64,000 nt of DNA. Source: Ailurus styani (taxonomy: Eukaryota > Chordata > Mammalia > Carnivora > Ailuridae). Position numbers and translations under genes: made by a program. Position 1 is the stretch's first letter. Every line of letters begins with the position of its first letter. The notes beneath the pieces were generated by a model. It did not search any database and was not told the DNA's origin. It saw nothing but the letters and a program-made list of their open reading frames with translations. Below are positions 54,229 through 64,000 of this stretch, in pieces. The DNA lies in contig LNAC01000232.1 of the NCBI GenBank assembly GCA_002007465.1, positions 2,014,146 through 2,078,145 of the forward strand. Direction: 5' to 3'.

Positions 54229-54544
54229 AAAAGTCTCTCTCTAAAGTCACTCCTATAAGGCTACCGGATTTACATTAAAGAGTCTGATTATGGGTACATA
54301 TCTGAAGACTGACAAAAATAAATCTGGATCTCAAGCCCCAACCTCATAAGAACTATAGTCCTGTATTTTCAAATACTTGCTAAACACGTACACCCGGACA
54401 TCATGCTTTTACTTATATGGTTTTCTTCACGTGGAATGCTATTTTCTTTACTCCTATAAAACCTAAGTCTTACTTTTCCCTTAAAGGTCCAGTTAAAATA
54501 CCTTGGCTTCCCTGGACAACATGGTATAAAATATAAAAAGTAAG

Positions 54545-54660
54545 ACTTTAGGGGCAGTGGATCCAAGTTAAAACCCAGGTTCTTCCACTTCTAGACTGTA
54601 TGACCTTGCACAAGAGACCATGCTCTCTAGTATCAGTTTTTTCATCTTATTGGACTGCCT
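54545..54660 (+). repeat. MIR fragment
   Basis: TAAAACCCAGGTTCTTCCAC, GACTGTATGACCTTGCACAAG and TATCAGTTTTTTCATC resemble the forward MIR core. Confidence 0.5.
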
Positions 54661-54972
54661 TTGCAAAGGTTTCCTCTCTGTTTTCCTATATATACCATCT
54701 AACCTGACCAAAAGGGAACATTTTTTTTTCTTTTAGTACAAGCAGCTTCCCCTTTCCAAGACCTAAAGAAGCAGTCCAGATATAATATACTACAGAGTTT
54801 ATTCTCAGATATCTGGGATTAAAGACAAGAAAATCATAAGTTTATAATTGCTTCTACCTGGGAAATCTTTAAACATACAGGTAAAAAGACTGGCTTCTGA
54901 GAAGGCATAAAGGTAGGACTGAGTGGTGTGTGGCAGCAGATAAAATGGTTCATCTGAGGTTGAGTTATTTAA

Positions 54973-55078
54973 AAGTTTATTTGTTTTAAAGTAATCTCTA
55001 CACCCAACGTGGGGCTCGAACTCATGACCCCAAGATCAAGCATCTCACCTCCTTCCAACTGAGCCAGCCGGGCACCCC
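54973..55078 (-). mobile_element. Older SINEC (GTAATCTCT type)
   Basis: TTAAAGTAATCTCTACACCC, GGGGCTCGAACTCATGACCCC and CTGAGCCAGCCGGGCACCCC; target-site duplication GAGTTATTTAA at 54962-54972 and 55079-55089. Confidence 0.88.
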
Positions 55079-55089
55079 GAGTTATTTAA

Positions 55090-56695
55090 TTTTAAACTAT
55101 CCTTTCTTTTCACCTTCAGAATTGCCTCACATACTCCATTTCATGCAGTAATAAGCTTCCTTCCTCATGGAGTCAATGAATCTTTAGCCCATCCAATTCA
55201 ACAACAAAAAAACAATTTCCCTTGATGCCTGTTAACAGCAGTGCATTACAAGCCTCAGAGACTCTGCTGATTAACATTAAGCAAAATAAAACTTCAAATA
55301 AGAATACCTTCTAACCTTTTCACTTTGAAACTATCTCGTCAAAACTTCAGCAACTGACCTGTTAGGGATGTTCCTCTAACTCATCCCCTACATGCTAGGC
55401 TTTAACTCTTTCATGTCAATTATCTCCTTACTTACACTGCTGTTCCTGTGGCCACTCTTTTCAGGACCAGAGACACAAACGTGGGTTCATTTCAACCTTA
55501 TTAGAGAAGGCATTTTGGCAACCATCAGGAAGGATGTGCTACTGGCCATTGTATCTAGTTGCTTGATTTGCCCAAAGATCCAACTATGTAAATTGGCCTA
55601 CTTTATTACTAAAGAGAACTTGATTTGCGTACACAAATTTATTAGTTGAAGGGAGTGGAACAGAAAAGGTGTATCATTGACTACACCATAGTAATCCTCA
55701 TAGTTCAACCTAAGGAATGATATGAGTTCAGCATTTCTCTTGATTTCTAGGTGAGAAACACATGTGTCATACCAGATAACTTATTCACCTACTGGACTAC
55801 ATTTTCATCCAGTCTCAGCACCGAACAAATGAAGGTTCACAATTCATTAACTGGAGGGAAACAAGAAAGAGTTAATGTGTATGAAATGTACATGCACATG
55901 GCCTAAGGGGCAGTCGCCTCATTTTCTGAAGCTGTGTGCATGACTACGATTTTGGCAGTTTGGGCTTTCTACCTTGATGCATGACTTTGCCCAATGTAGG
56001 TTTCCACCTCATCACCTGCTGGAAGTTAAGTAATTGGTTATAGCTACTTTGCTTGAAAAATGAGCTAATTTCTAGTTACTGTGGCCCCAAACCATAGATT
56101 TAAGCCAAGTAAGATGCCATGGGCTTTACACTTTGGCTAAATTATCTCCTTTAGCTCTACTGTAAGAGAGGAATGGAATTCCTTCCTGCATTATATACCA
56201 GCCTGACATTTTTCCAGTTTCTACAATCACAATGAATGTAAATGGAGAAGAACAAACCACAGGAGTTGAAGGAACCACATAAGTAAAATGGACCATCTAC
56301 ATGTCCATAAAAGACATCACTTAATTCATCCCCCTTAGGAATGTCTACTGTTTACTAAACCTTTCTCTCAATAAATGAACAGAGGCTCCAAAACTTTCCT
56401 AGGGACAAAACACCTACAAGATTAGCCAATCTCTGCTCAGATCCCATTGCTCTGTGCTTCAGATTCCCTTACACCATCTTTAGCTATAGGCCAGGAGTTG
56501 CTGGCAGAGTTCCTAGGGATACAGAATGCAAACCCCTGATAGCCTTTACAATTACTTTAGCCCCGAATTTCCTATCTCCAGAGGTAAAACCCCTCTACAC
56601 TCTCAGAAACATCTAGTAAATATAAAAACAAAATAAGTCATGTGAATGGGCTATTAGATCTTCTGTCTCACTTTAGGACATAAGAAAAGCCTCTT
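55090..56695. other. ARMH3 intron, no gene recognised
   Basis: No repeat signature or exon seen. Confidence 0.5.
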
Positions 56696-56909
56696 TGTTT
56701 TTTTTAAGATTTTATTTATTTATTTGTTTGTTTGTTTATTTATTTATTTATTTGAGAAAGAGAGAGACAGAGAGCACAAGCGGGGAGGACAGGAAGAAGC
56801 AGGCTCCCCGCCAAGCCAGGAGCCAGACACAGGGCTTGATCCCAGGACCCTGGGATCATGACCTGAGCTGAAAGCTGATGCTTAACTGACTGAGCCACCC
56901 AGGCACCCC
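56696..56909 (-). mobile_element. SINEC with expanded (TTTG/TTTA)n tail
   Basis: TTTTTTTTAAGATTTTATTTATTT, then TGTTTGTTTGTTTATTTATT …, end GAGCCACCCAGGCACCCC; repeat of AGGACATAA at 56675-56683 and 56910-56918. Confidence 0.9.
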
Positions 56910-56988
56910 AGGACATAAAAAAATCCTAATACATACCTGGGAGGGCTTCTGAGGCAGTGGGGATCAGCTCAAAACCCCAAGAAGTGAT

Positions 56989-57030
56989 CTAATTCTAATT
57001 AATGGTGAACTAATTTTAATTAATGGTGAA
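56989..57030 (+). repeat. 21-bp tandem duplication
   Basis: CTAATTCTAATTAATGGTGAA at 56989-57009 is followed directly by CTAATTTTAATTAATGGTGA at 57010, one mismatch. Confidence 0.85.
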
Positions 57031-57156
57031 AGTTCCAATCCCTTGAATGTGACTCAAGAACTTTTAAAAACCTGGCATGAGCCAAAATCCTTAAGTATTT
57101 TTATTACACATCATTCCCATCAGCCCAACTAATCAATTATTATAATATATTTAACT

Positions 57157-57261
57157 GGTTTTTTTTAAGATTTTATTTTTAAGTAATCTCTACACCCAAT
57201 GTGGGGCTTGAACTCACAACTCAAGATTGAGAGTCACATAGTCCACCCACCCAGGCGTCCC
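57157..57261 (-). mobile_element. Older SINEC (GTAATCTCT type)
   Basis: TTAAGATTTTATTTTTAAGTAATC, GGGGCTTGAACTCACAACTC and CACCCAGGCGTCCC; flanks ATATATTTAACT / AGATATTTAACT. Confidence 0.85.
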
Positions 57262-57277
57262 AATAAGATATTTAACT

Positions 57278-60200
57278 TTTAAGCACAGGCAAGGAGGGAG
57301 CAGGAGAACAAAAAAACCTGCAATTGACTAACTTAGCCTTCTTTTCCTATCACGTCAAAAACAGGGAAATTGTTTTAGTGGATCACATGCCACTAGATTG
57401 AAGGGAGAGGGAAATATTCTGTGGATCCCATACTACTTAGAGAAAAAGAGGCACATGGATCCCTAAGTTAGGAGAGCTGTGCATATATCTCAGTGATGGG
57501 GAAGGAGGAATGGGGAATCTCATGTGGACAAAGGAGAAAGAAGGTTGTCAAGATTTCTGAGTGGCCCAGTGTGGGCCGCATGGACACCATACTAGTAAGG
57601 AGTGGTCCTGATGTTCACGCACAGGAGAGAGGGAATGGTGGCCATATGGATCACATACCGGTTTTCAAGTACTCCAAGTAAAGAATGAAATTAAAAGACA
57701 TGGAAAGAGGTTTATGTTCCATCCCAGGGGGACCTTTTAGAACTCCTCAGGAAAGGCAATCGGCGATTCTGCCAAGGTAATTAAGCAAGTGAACATTTAC
57801 CATAAAGCCCACATCAGTTAAGTGAACAGAGATGAATCTTATTACAGTGCACTGTCAGCTCTGAGCCTGCAGGTGCTAACCACTAAGACACGGTGTTACT
57901 TGGCCCTGTCTGTTCGCCTGCCTACTGTGACGGAGAGTTTCACCCTTATTGTCAGCTCTGAAAAAGCAGGCTGCTTTCACTGGCTCTGGCAGTGACTTAT
58001 GTTGCCTTCAGAGTGGCCCTAGCACAAGTGGTTTCCTAGAAGGAGCCTGGGTGTAAATAGTGGGAGCAGGCTGGCTCGAGAAAGAAGCCCTGAGAGGAAG
58101 AGAGGACAGATGTGGGAGAAAGCAGGGGAGCTGGATAGCAATCCGGTTAGTAAGGTGAGGAGGAGACAGTTTCGTAAGTTAAGAAGTAAGGGAAGAATAA
58201 ACAAGCTGCTCAAAGTATTGAACTGAACCGTTCAGCTTAAGTGAAGTTGATAGTTCTCTGTCACTGAAAAGGGAAAAAAGTTAAAACATCACTGCAAACT
58301 ACTTTCTCCATGAAAAGGAACATTATTGAGGAATACTGCTTTTGCAATGTTAATGGAAGCCTTAGTATCAGCTTAATTCATGAGTTAACACCAAAGGTCA
58401 AGAGCCAGATTTTCTCAACAACCTAATCACTATCTACTATTGAACAAAATTCACTGTTTGCTAGAGGAAATGAGTATTTATCAATTATTCTAAGATTTAC
58501 AAATGGCACCTGGTGTATCTTTTGGCCCTATTTCTTTCTGCAAGTAAGTATGAGAGTCAAAAGGAAAGCCCCAGCAGACTAAAGGGCAGCCTCCCGTGTC
58601 ACAGCCCCAGACAGTTTCTATCGGACAGAAACCTCACAGGTGAAAGGCTCTAAGAGAACCTATGAGGACAAATTCAAAAATCATATAGCATTTTCAAAAC
58701 TCATCAAAGGCCACATGTCTATCACTCAAATGAGTGGATAATATCGAACACCTAAGTAGTTAAGGCCCCTATGTTCAGAAACCATAAATCTTTCACTCAT
58801 TATTGAGAGAAGGTCTGAAAGATGTTTCTAAGAGACAGACGGGACCAGCCAACTAAGGAAATGAGATGGAATGGGCTGGGGCTGAAAGTGATGGTCTCAA
58901 AGCACACGCTTGAGCAGGCACTCCTAGGTCTGAGCTTCTCTCTAGGCCCAGAACAAGAGCACAAAGAGCTGTGGAAGAAAATGATTTGCAACCTTACTTT
59001 CTACCACAGCTCTTTATTTGCAAGAGGGACTGCAGCTTCCCTACATTCAAAGGCAGTAGGAGGTAGAAGCAGGGGAGACTAGATGACTACTACGCAGACC
59101 CAAGCAGCACTGCCCAGGAGAGGACTTAATGGTAGGATAAATTTGGGGCCTGATTCCCTGACAGCACCTCCAGTAATAGCTAGTAAAGCAGTGAGAGCCA
59201 GGGTGAGAGCCAGCTCCAAACATTCATCATAATAGTGCAATGATTTGACGGTCTTTGGGGGAGAGTCTATGAAATTCCGGAGTAAGAAAATGAAGCCCGC
59301 ATGGAGAGGGTGAGGCGGTCGGCTCTGGCAGATTGTCTCTACAGGAGGCTGGGTATAATTGTTTTATGCTCACAAAGACGTTATTAGCTGCTTTCTCTCC
59401 AATATACCAGAAATAGTGGTAAGATTTTTTCCCCTCCTGAAAAGGTGACACTACAAAAGGAAATATTTAATTTGAAAGCAATTACAGAACTTTGTTTATC
59501 CTATATGCACCATTTTAGAAAGAGAACTTCTCTCTGTTCTCCTCTTCCCTTACCTGTCAAATTGCTTGCTTTCCCACAGAATGAAGGAACACACTATCCC
59601 TAGAAAAAAGGTCTATGGTATCTGAAGCTACGGGTTGGCTGGCATAGCCTGTGACTCAATAGTTTAGTTTGTATGACAAACATTTGAATACCTACTATGT
59701 GCAGGTTCTATGCTAGGCAATGGGGGAGGTGAATGAAATTTGTGCTTAGGGCTAGACAGACAAAGAACAGACAAAAGGTCTCATAGGAGCACTGAGGAGG
59801 GATATTTTTTTTGCCCACCAACCTGGGGCTTACGAAAGGCAGCCTGTATGAACGGAGTCTTGAAATATTAATTTAATCAGGCAAGGAAAGGTGAGATGGT
59901 CCTGGTATGTATGCTTATAGGGACAGAGACTACTACCCAATTTTTACTAAATCAGACTACAGAAAGCTTACTAGGTAAGTTAAATTAGGTTCATGCATTC
60001 AAAAAACAGCCAAATTTTTCCCAGCAAACCAAAGAAAAAAGTTAAGAGTTTCCTTTCCCAGGGTCTTGTTTTAAATCTTTTCCAGCAGTATCCCTTTGTG
60101 AAAGCCATGAGACCTTTGCCTGCTGGGGTCTTTTTTGCTCAGTGCTGACTCTAAGATGCTCATGGAGATGGGCTCTGGCAGGTTCTGTAGCTCCTCTCCG

Positions 60201-61224
60201 CTAAACTAAGTGTGAGCACAAAGCAGCGAAGTCGAAGGCAGGCCTTTCAGTCTCACATGGGAGTGAATGGATCTCAGCTGGGTGTGCCCACCCTCTCCAG
60301 CGTGTCAGTCTCCAGCTGGTGATGCAGCTGCTTCACTTAGAGCCACACTGAAGCCTCTATTCTCTCATCCCCACCAAACCATACAGAAGAGACTAAATGG
60401 CTCTGCTTTGCAGCTGCCTGTTAATTATAACCATTTCCTTAGTTGTCTTTTGGCTTATAAGACAATAATACACATTTGGGAAGGTCCTCTGTAAGAAACA
60501 CATGAGAGAACTTTTAACCTCAAGAAGAGCCTGAAAAGACACCTTATTGCCAAGAGCAGTGAGGCATCCAAACCCCTAGAACAGCAGCATGGGAAACAGC
60601 ATGAGAACACATAGATTTCTTCAGGGGGGGCGCTCCAGCTTACATTAAGAACAGGAGCCCACCACTCGGCCAACGAGAGGATTTTTTTAAGGCACCCTGA
60701 AAAGCATCTTTAAAATTCAGTGAATCTGCAACATAAAAATAGCATTAATTGCCTCAACTTGTTACTTAAAAAAAGGAAGAAAAACAATGCATAATGCTAT
60801 CAATAATTCATTTCAAAGTGGCTTTAGTTGTCTCAAAGCCCCATTTCATATAATTAAAACCTTTCGGCTGTCCTCTTGTTACCCTGGAGAGAACTAGAAG
60901 TCAGTAAATTCTACTGTGTCGGGGATAAACAATTCAGCTCATCATTGAGGAAGGGGTCTGTCTCTCTGGTAACAAGTCCAAGCATACTTGCTGGCTATAC
61001 CGGGTTAGTTCAGGAGCTGCCAAGACTGTCTTTCCTGTTGTCTATTAAGATCTGAAACAGACTTTCATGATGGAGCTCCACAGACACAACTGAAGAGCAC
61101 AATCAGAGAGCCCTATAAGCACCTCCCAGGCATCTGGGAATATCCACCTTCCCTAGCTTAAGACCCTCAGGTCAGCTGATAATTCTGGGAGACGATAAGG
61201 CCTTGGAAGATGAAACCATTCATT
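57278..61224. other. ARMH3 intron, no gene recognised
   Basis: Contains an L2-like relic at about 59680-59745 (CATTTGAATACCTACTATGTGC). No exon with ARMH3 similarity was found. Confidence 0.5.
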
Positions 61225-61340
61225 CCAGCCACCCATTTATTCACTGAACCAACACTTATTGTACCATACTGCACTGTGCTAGGGGCAGAGATTACAGAAG
61301 TAAGGGAAAGCGTTGTTTCTGTCTTAGGAGCTCACCATCT
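61225..61340 (-). repeat. L2 3'-end-like fragment
   Basis: CATTTATTCACTGAACCAACACTTATTG … TGTGCTAGGGGCAGAG … GAGCTCACCATCTAGTG is inverted L2-like sequence. Confidence 0.55.
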
Positions 61341-62012
61341 AGTGATGGACATACGTATATACAGCCATACAGCCATCGAAACAAAAGAAATCTTACCATT
61401 CGCAACCACATGGATGGAACTAGAGGGTATTATGTTGAGCAAAATAAGTCAATCAGAGAAAGACAATTACATGATTTTACTCATATTTGGAATTGAAGAA
61501 GCAAGACAGAGGATCATAGGGGAATAGAAGGGAAAATAAAATAAGATGGTATCAGAGAGGGAGACAAACCATAAGAGACTTTTTTTTTTAAAGATTTTAC
61601 TTATTTATTTCCAGAGACAGAGCGAAAGAGAGAGAGAACAAGAGTACGAGCAGGGGGAGCGGCAGGCAGAGGGAGAAGCAGGCTCCCCACCGAGAAAGGA
61701 GCTGTATGCGAGACTTGATCCCAGGACTCTGGGATCATGACCTGAGCTGAAGGCAAACGCTTAACCGACTGTGCCACCCAGGCGCCCAAGAGACTCTTAA
61801 CTATGGGAAACAAACTGAGGGCTGCTGGAGGGCAGATGGGTAGGAGGATGGGGTAACTGGGTGATGGGTATTGATGTGCATGGGGGGCAATTAACGTAAT
61901 GAGCACTGGGTGTTACATACAACTGATGAATCTCTAAATTCTACCTCTGAAACTATAATATATATGTTAATTAGTTGAATTTAAATAAAAATTAAATTTA
62001 AGAAAAAATAAA
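61341..62012 (+). mobile_element. L1 3' end with nested SINE
   Basis: CAACCACATGGATGGAACTAGAGG, ATGATTTTACTCATATTTGG, AACAAACTGAGGGCTGCTGG, GAGCACTGGGTGTTACATAC and GAAACTATAATATATATGTTAATTAG are the carnivore L1 ORF2 end and 3'UTR. ORF2 here is only a short C-terminal remnant. Split by the SINE at 61581-61787. Confidence 0.9.
61581..61787 (-). mobile_element. SINEC nested in L1
   Basis: Poly-T, AAAGATTTTACTTATTTATTTCC … TGCCACCCAGGCGCCC; target-site duplication AAGAGACT at 61573-61580 and 61788-61795. Confidence 0.93.
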
Positions 62013-62029
62013 TAAAAGTTATATTGCAG

Positions 62030-62397
62030 GGTTATAAACGCTCTAAAAGAAATGTACAATGTCCTGTGGCAATGCTGTTGTGAATCGTTAGGCCTCAAAG
62101 AATCCAGCTAGCTTTCAAGGAAGGTGACATTTGGGGTAGATTTTCAAGTATAAGCAGGATTTTGTTAGGTAAAAAGTGGAAAGGGAAAACATTCTAGGTA
62201 AAAGCATGTGCGAGGACACAGAGGTATGAAATTGGAAACTTTGCATCTAAGTCTAATTTGGCCAGATCTTGGCATAGATGGGACAGTGATAGTAAGTAAG
62301 GTTACAAAGGTAGGCTAGGATCAAGGTGTCATATGAAGAACTTTGGACATTATCCTATCAATGATGGGGAATCCCACAAGATTTAAAATGTGATCTG
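62030..62397 (+). repeat. Possible L2 or other ancient repeat
   Basis: GAAGGTGACATTTGGGGTAG, ACATTCTAGGTAAAAGCATG and GAAGAACTTTGGACATTATCC match a common ancient mammalian repeat pattern; the family is uncertain. Confidence 0.35.
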
Positions 62398-62588
62398 GGG
62401 GCACCTGGGTGGCTCAATAGGTTAAGCAACTGCCTTTAGCTCAGGTCATGATCCTGGGGTCCTGGGATCAAGCCCTATGTCGGGCTCCCTGCTAAGTGAG
62501 GAGTCTGCTTCTCCCTCTCCCTCTGCCCCTCCCCCTGCCACCCACCCCTGCCTCTCTCAAATAAATAAAATCTTTTTAAAAAATAATA
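62398..62588 (+). mobile_element. SINEC
   Basis: GGGGGCACCTGGGTGGCTCAA to CTCAAATAAATAAAATC-T/A tail. Confidence 0.9.
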
Positions 62589-62599
62589 CAAGTGTTATT

Positions 62600-62770
62600 A
62601 CTTATATATCCTGGTGATCATTTAGGGAAGCTCATCAAGGAAATATATCTAGGAATGAAATTACTATGTCATAAGGTTTGGGTAACTTGACCTTTCTAGA
62701 TATTGCCAAACTGCCCTCAGAGTGATGGTATCAACAGACTCCCAAGGGCAGTGTAAAAACCTGTGCTTCT
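62600..62770 (-). mobile_element. L1 3' region fragment
   Basis: ATATATCTAGGAATGAAATTAC, ATGTCATAAGGTTTGGG and ATTGCCAAACTGCCCTCAGAGTG parallel inverted L1M sequence. Confidence 0.6.
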
Positions 62771-63785
62771 GAAATTCAACTCTAGTGACCAAATACACTG
62801 AACAGTGGCCACTATAAAGGGAAGACTAGAAGCAGAGAGAATAGTTAGAAGGCTCTTGTAATATGAGACATTATGAGGTCTTAACTAAAATGGTGGTTGT
62901 ATAAATGGAGAAGAATTTACTTGAAAAGTTTTAGGAGTAAATGTGAAAGAACCTATTGAACGGGTGAAGGAGAGAGAAGAATTAAGCAACCTTAAGATTT
63001 TTACTGTAGGCAACTGAACAGATGACGCTATCATTAACTGAGATGACAAACGTAGGAGATGGTTCTTAAATTGTGGAGGGAAGGCAGTAAGGCATATTCT
63101 TTGGAATGTCAAGTTCCAAAGAACGTGAAACCTTTAGGCAGGGTATGGAGTTCAAGAGGCAAGACCATATTTGTGATAAAAAACTATGAAGTCTGTTTAC
63201 CCTGGGAGCTACAAAGAATGAGATGTGTAGGTTCAAAACTGTTAAGAAAACAGCACTTTCTACTAGTTAACAATGGTTTCTCTACTGCAGGGGGGGAAAA
63301 GTCAGTTATGTGCCCCAAGAAACAAGGTAGGTTCCCTTCCTCTTGAATTAATTCTATATCTGACTTTCTACCTGTCTAGACTAAAACTAAAACCTTCAGC
63401 CTAAGGTGGAACAAGCAGGGATGAAAGAAGACAGCTTCATAACACTAGACCTCAAAGAGCTACCAAGCTGTGCTTTAAATGTTACTACCAAAGGGGAGAC
63501 AACCTGACATCCTGTTTGACAAAGAAAAAAAACTTTAGCTCCTTTTAGTGTATCCTCCTCAGACACACTTGAGAATTTCTATAATTTGCTGTGTTTTGAA
63601 CTCCTTGCTCTTCCAGATCTATGAAAAAGTGCTTTTTAAGCAAGAAGAAAGTATTTACTGAGAAGTTATGATGAATATTTCTATTCTCTGCCTAATTTCA
63701 ACAAAGTGTGTGTGAACAGAAGCTCAGAAAATGGGATAACTGTTGTGAACCAGCAATTTCATCCATAAGATACAGGAACACTTAT
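62771..63785. other. ARMH3 intron, no gene recognised
   Basis: No repeat or exon signature recognised. Confidence 0.5.
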
Positions 63786-63996
63786 GGGGCGCCTGGGTGG
63801 CTCAGTTGGTTAAACGTCTGCCTTTGGCTCAGGTCATGATCCCAGGATCCTGGGATAGAGCCCCGCGTCGGGCTCCCTACTCGACAGGAAGCCTGCTTCT
63901 CCCTCGCCCACTCCCCTTGCTAGTGTTCCCTCTCTCGCTGTGTCTCTGTCAAATAAGTTTTAAAAATCTAAAAAAAAAAAAAAAAAAAAAAAAAAA
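63786..63996 (+). mobile_element. SINEC at right edge
   Basis: GGGCGCCTGGGTGGCTCAGTT to GTCAAATAAGTTTTAAAAATC-A(27). The window ends GGGG just after the poly-A. Confidence 0.93.
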
Positions 63997-64000
63997 GGGG

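Noticed and set aside
57840..58030. Possible further ARMH3 exon
   Set aside because: Unique-looking and GC-richer, but no acceptor/donor pair with ARMH3-like peptide on the minus strand.

Overview
The window is nuclear DNA from a carnivoran mammal. It is full of tRNA-Lys-derived SINEC elements in both orientations (a tRNA-like head, a CT-rich middle and an AATAAATAAAATCTT-A(n) tail), with carnivore-type L1, MIR, L2 and an MaLR LTR. The young SINE subfamily (CTGCCTGCCTCTCTGCCTAC middle) looks caniform and probably mustelid; that species call is inference. There are no bacterial-type operons, CRISPR arrays or functional RNA genes. Nearly all long ORFs are chance frames in repeats or low-complexity intron sequence.

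Two genes are recognisable, both on the minus strand and in the order of human chromosome 10q24.32. KCNIP2 (KChIP2, the calcium-binding subunit of Kv4 channels) occupies about 1-15.8 kb: four alternative N-terminal routes and the first common exon are inside, and the EF-hand exons lie beyond the left edge. ARMH3 (C10orf76), an armadillo-like helical protein of the Golgi/PI4KB pathway, runs from about 18 kb to beyond the right edge. Only its last three coding exons (47072-47150, 21273-21389, 18933-19025) and its 3'UTR are found here.

Layout: 353-477 common KCNIP2 exon; 1131-1184 54-nt cassette exon; 2087-2182 palmitoylation-motif exon; 5320-5422 first exon encoding a hydrophobic N-terminus; 11765-11852 another first exon with its own CpG island; 15368-15440 the main first exon in a CpG island; 15.8-18 kb intergenic; 18-64 kb ARMH3 3'UTR, three exons and long introns filled with nested retroelements. 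Every KCNIP2 first-exon route ends in the same codon phase, so any can join the common exon.

No undescribed biological system was found. The most notable signals are: a SINE whose 15-bp target-site duplication copied the complete 5' splice site of the common KCNIP2 exon; a composite retropseudogene of RPS29 joined to U6 snRNA; a GC-AG intron in KCNIP2 followed by a UG-rich, potentially Z-forming tract; a 72-bp duplication flanking a single N that is probably an assembly artefact; and several multi-level nested insertions with clear target-site duplications.
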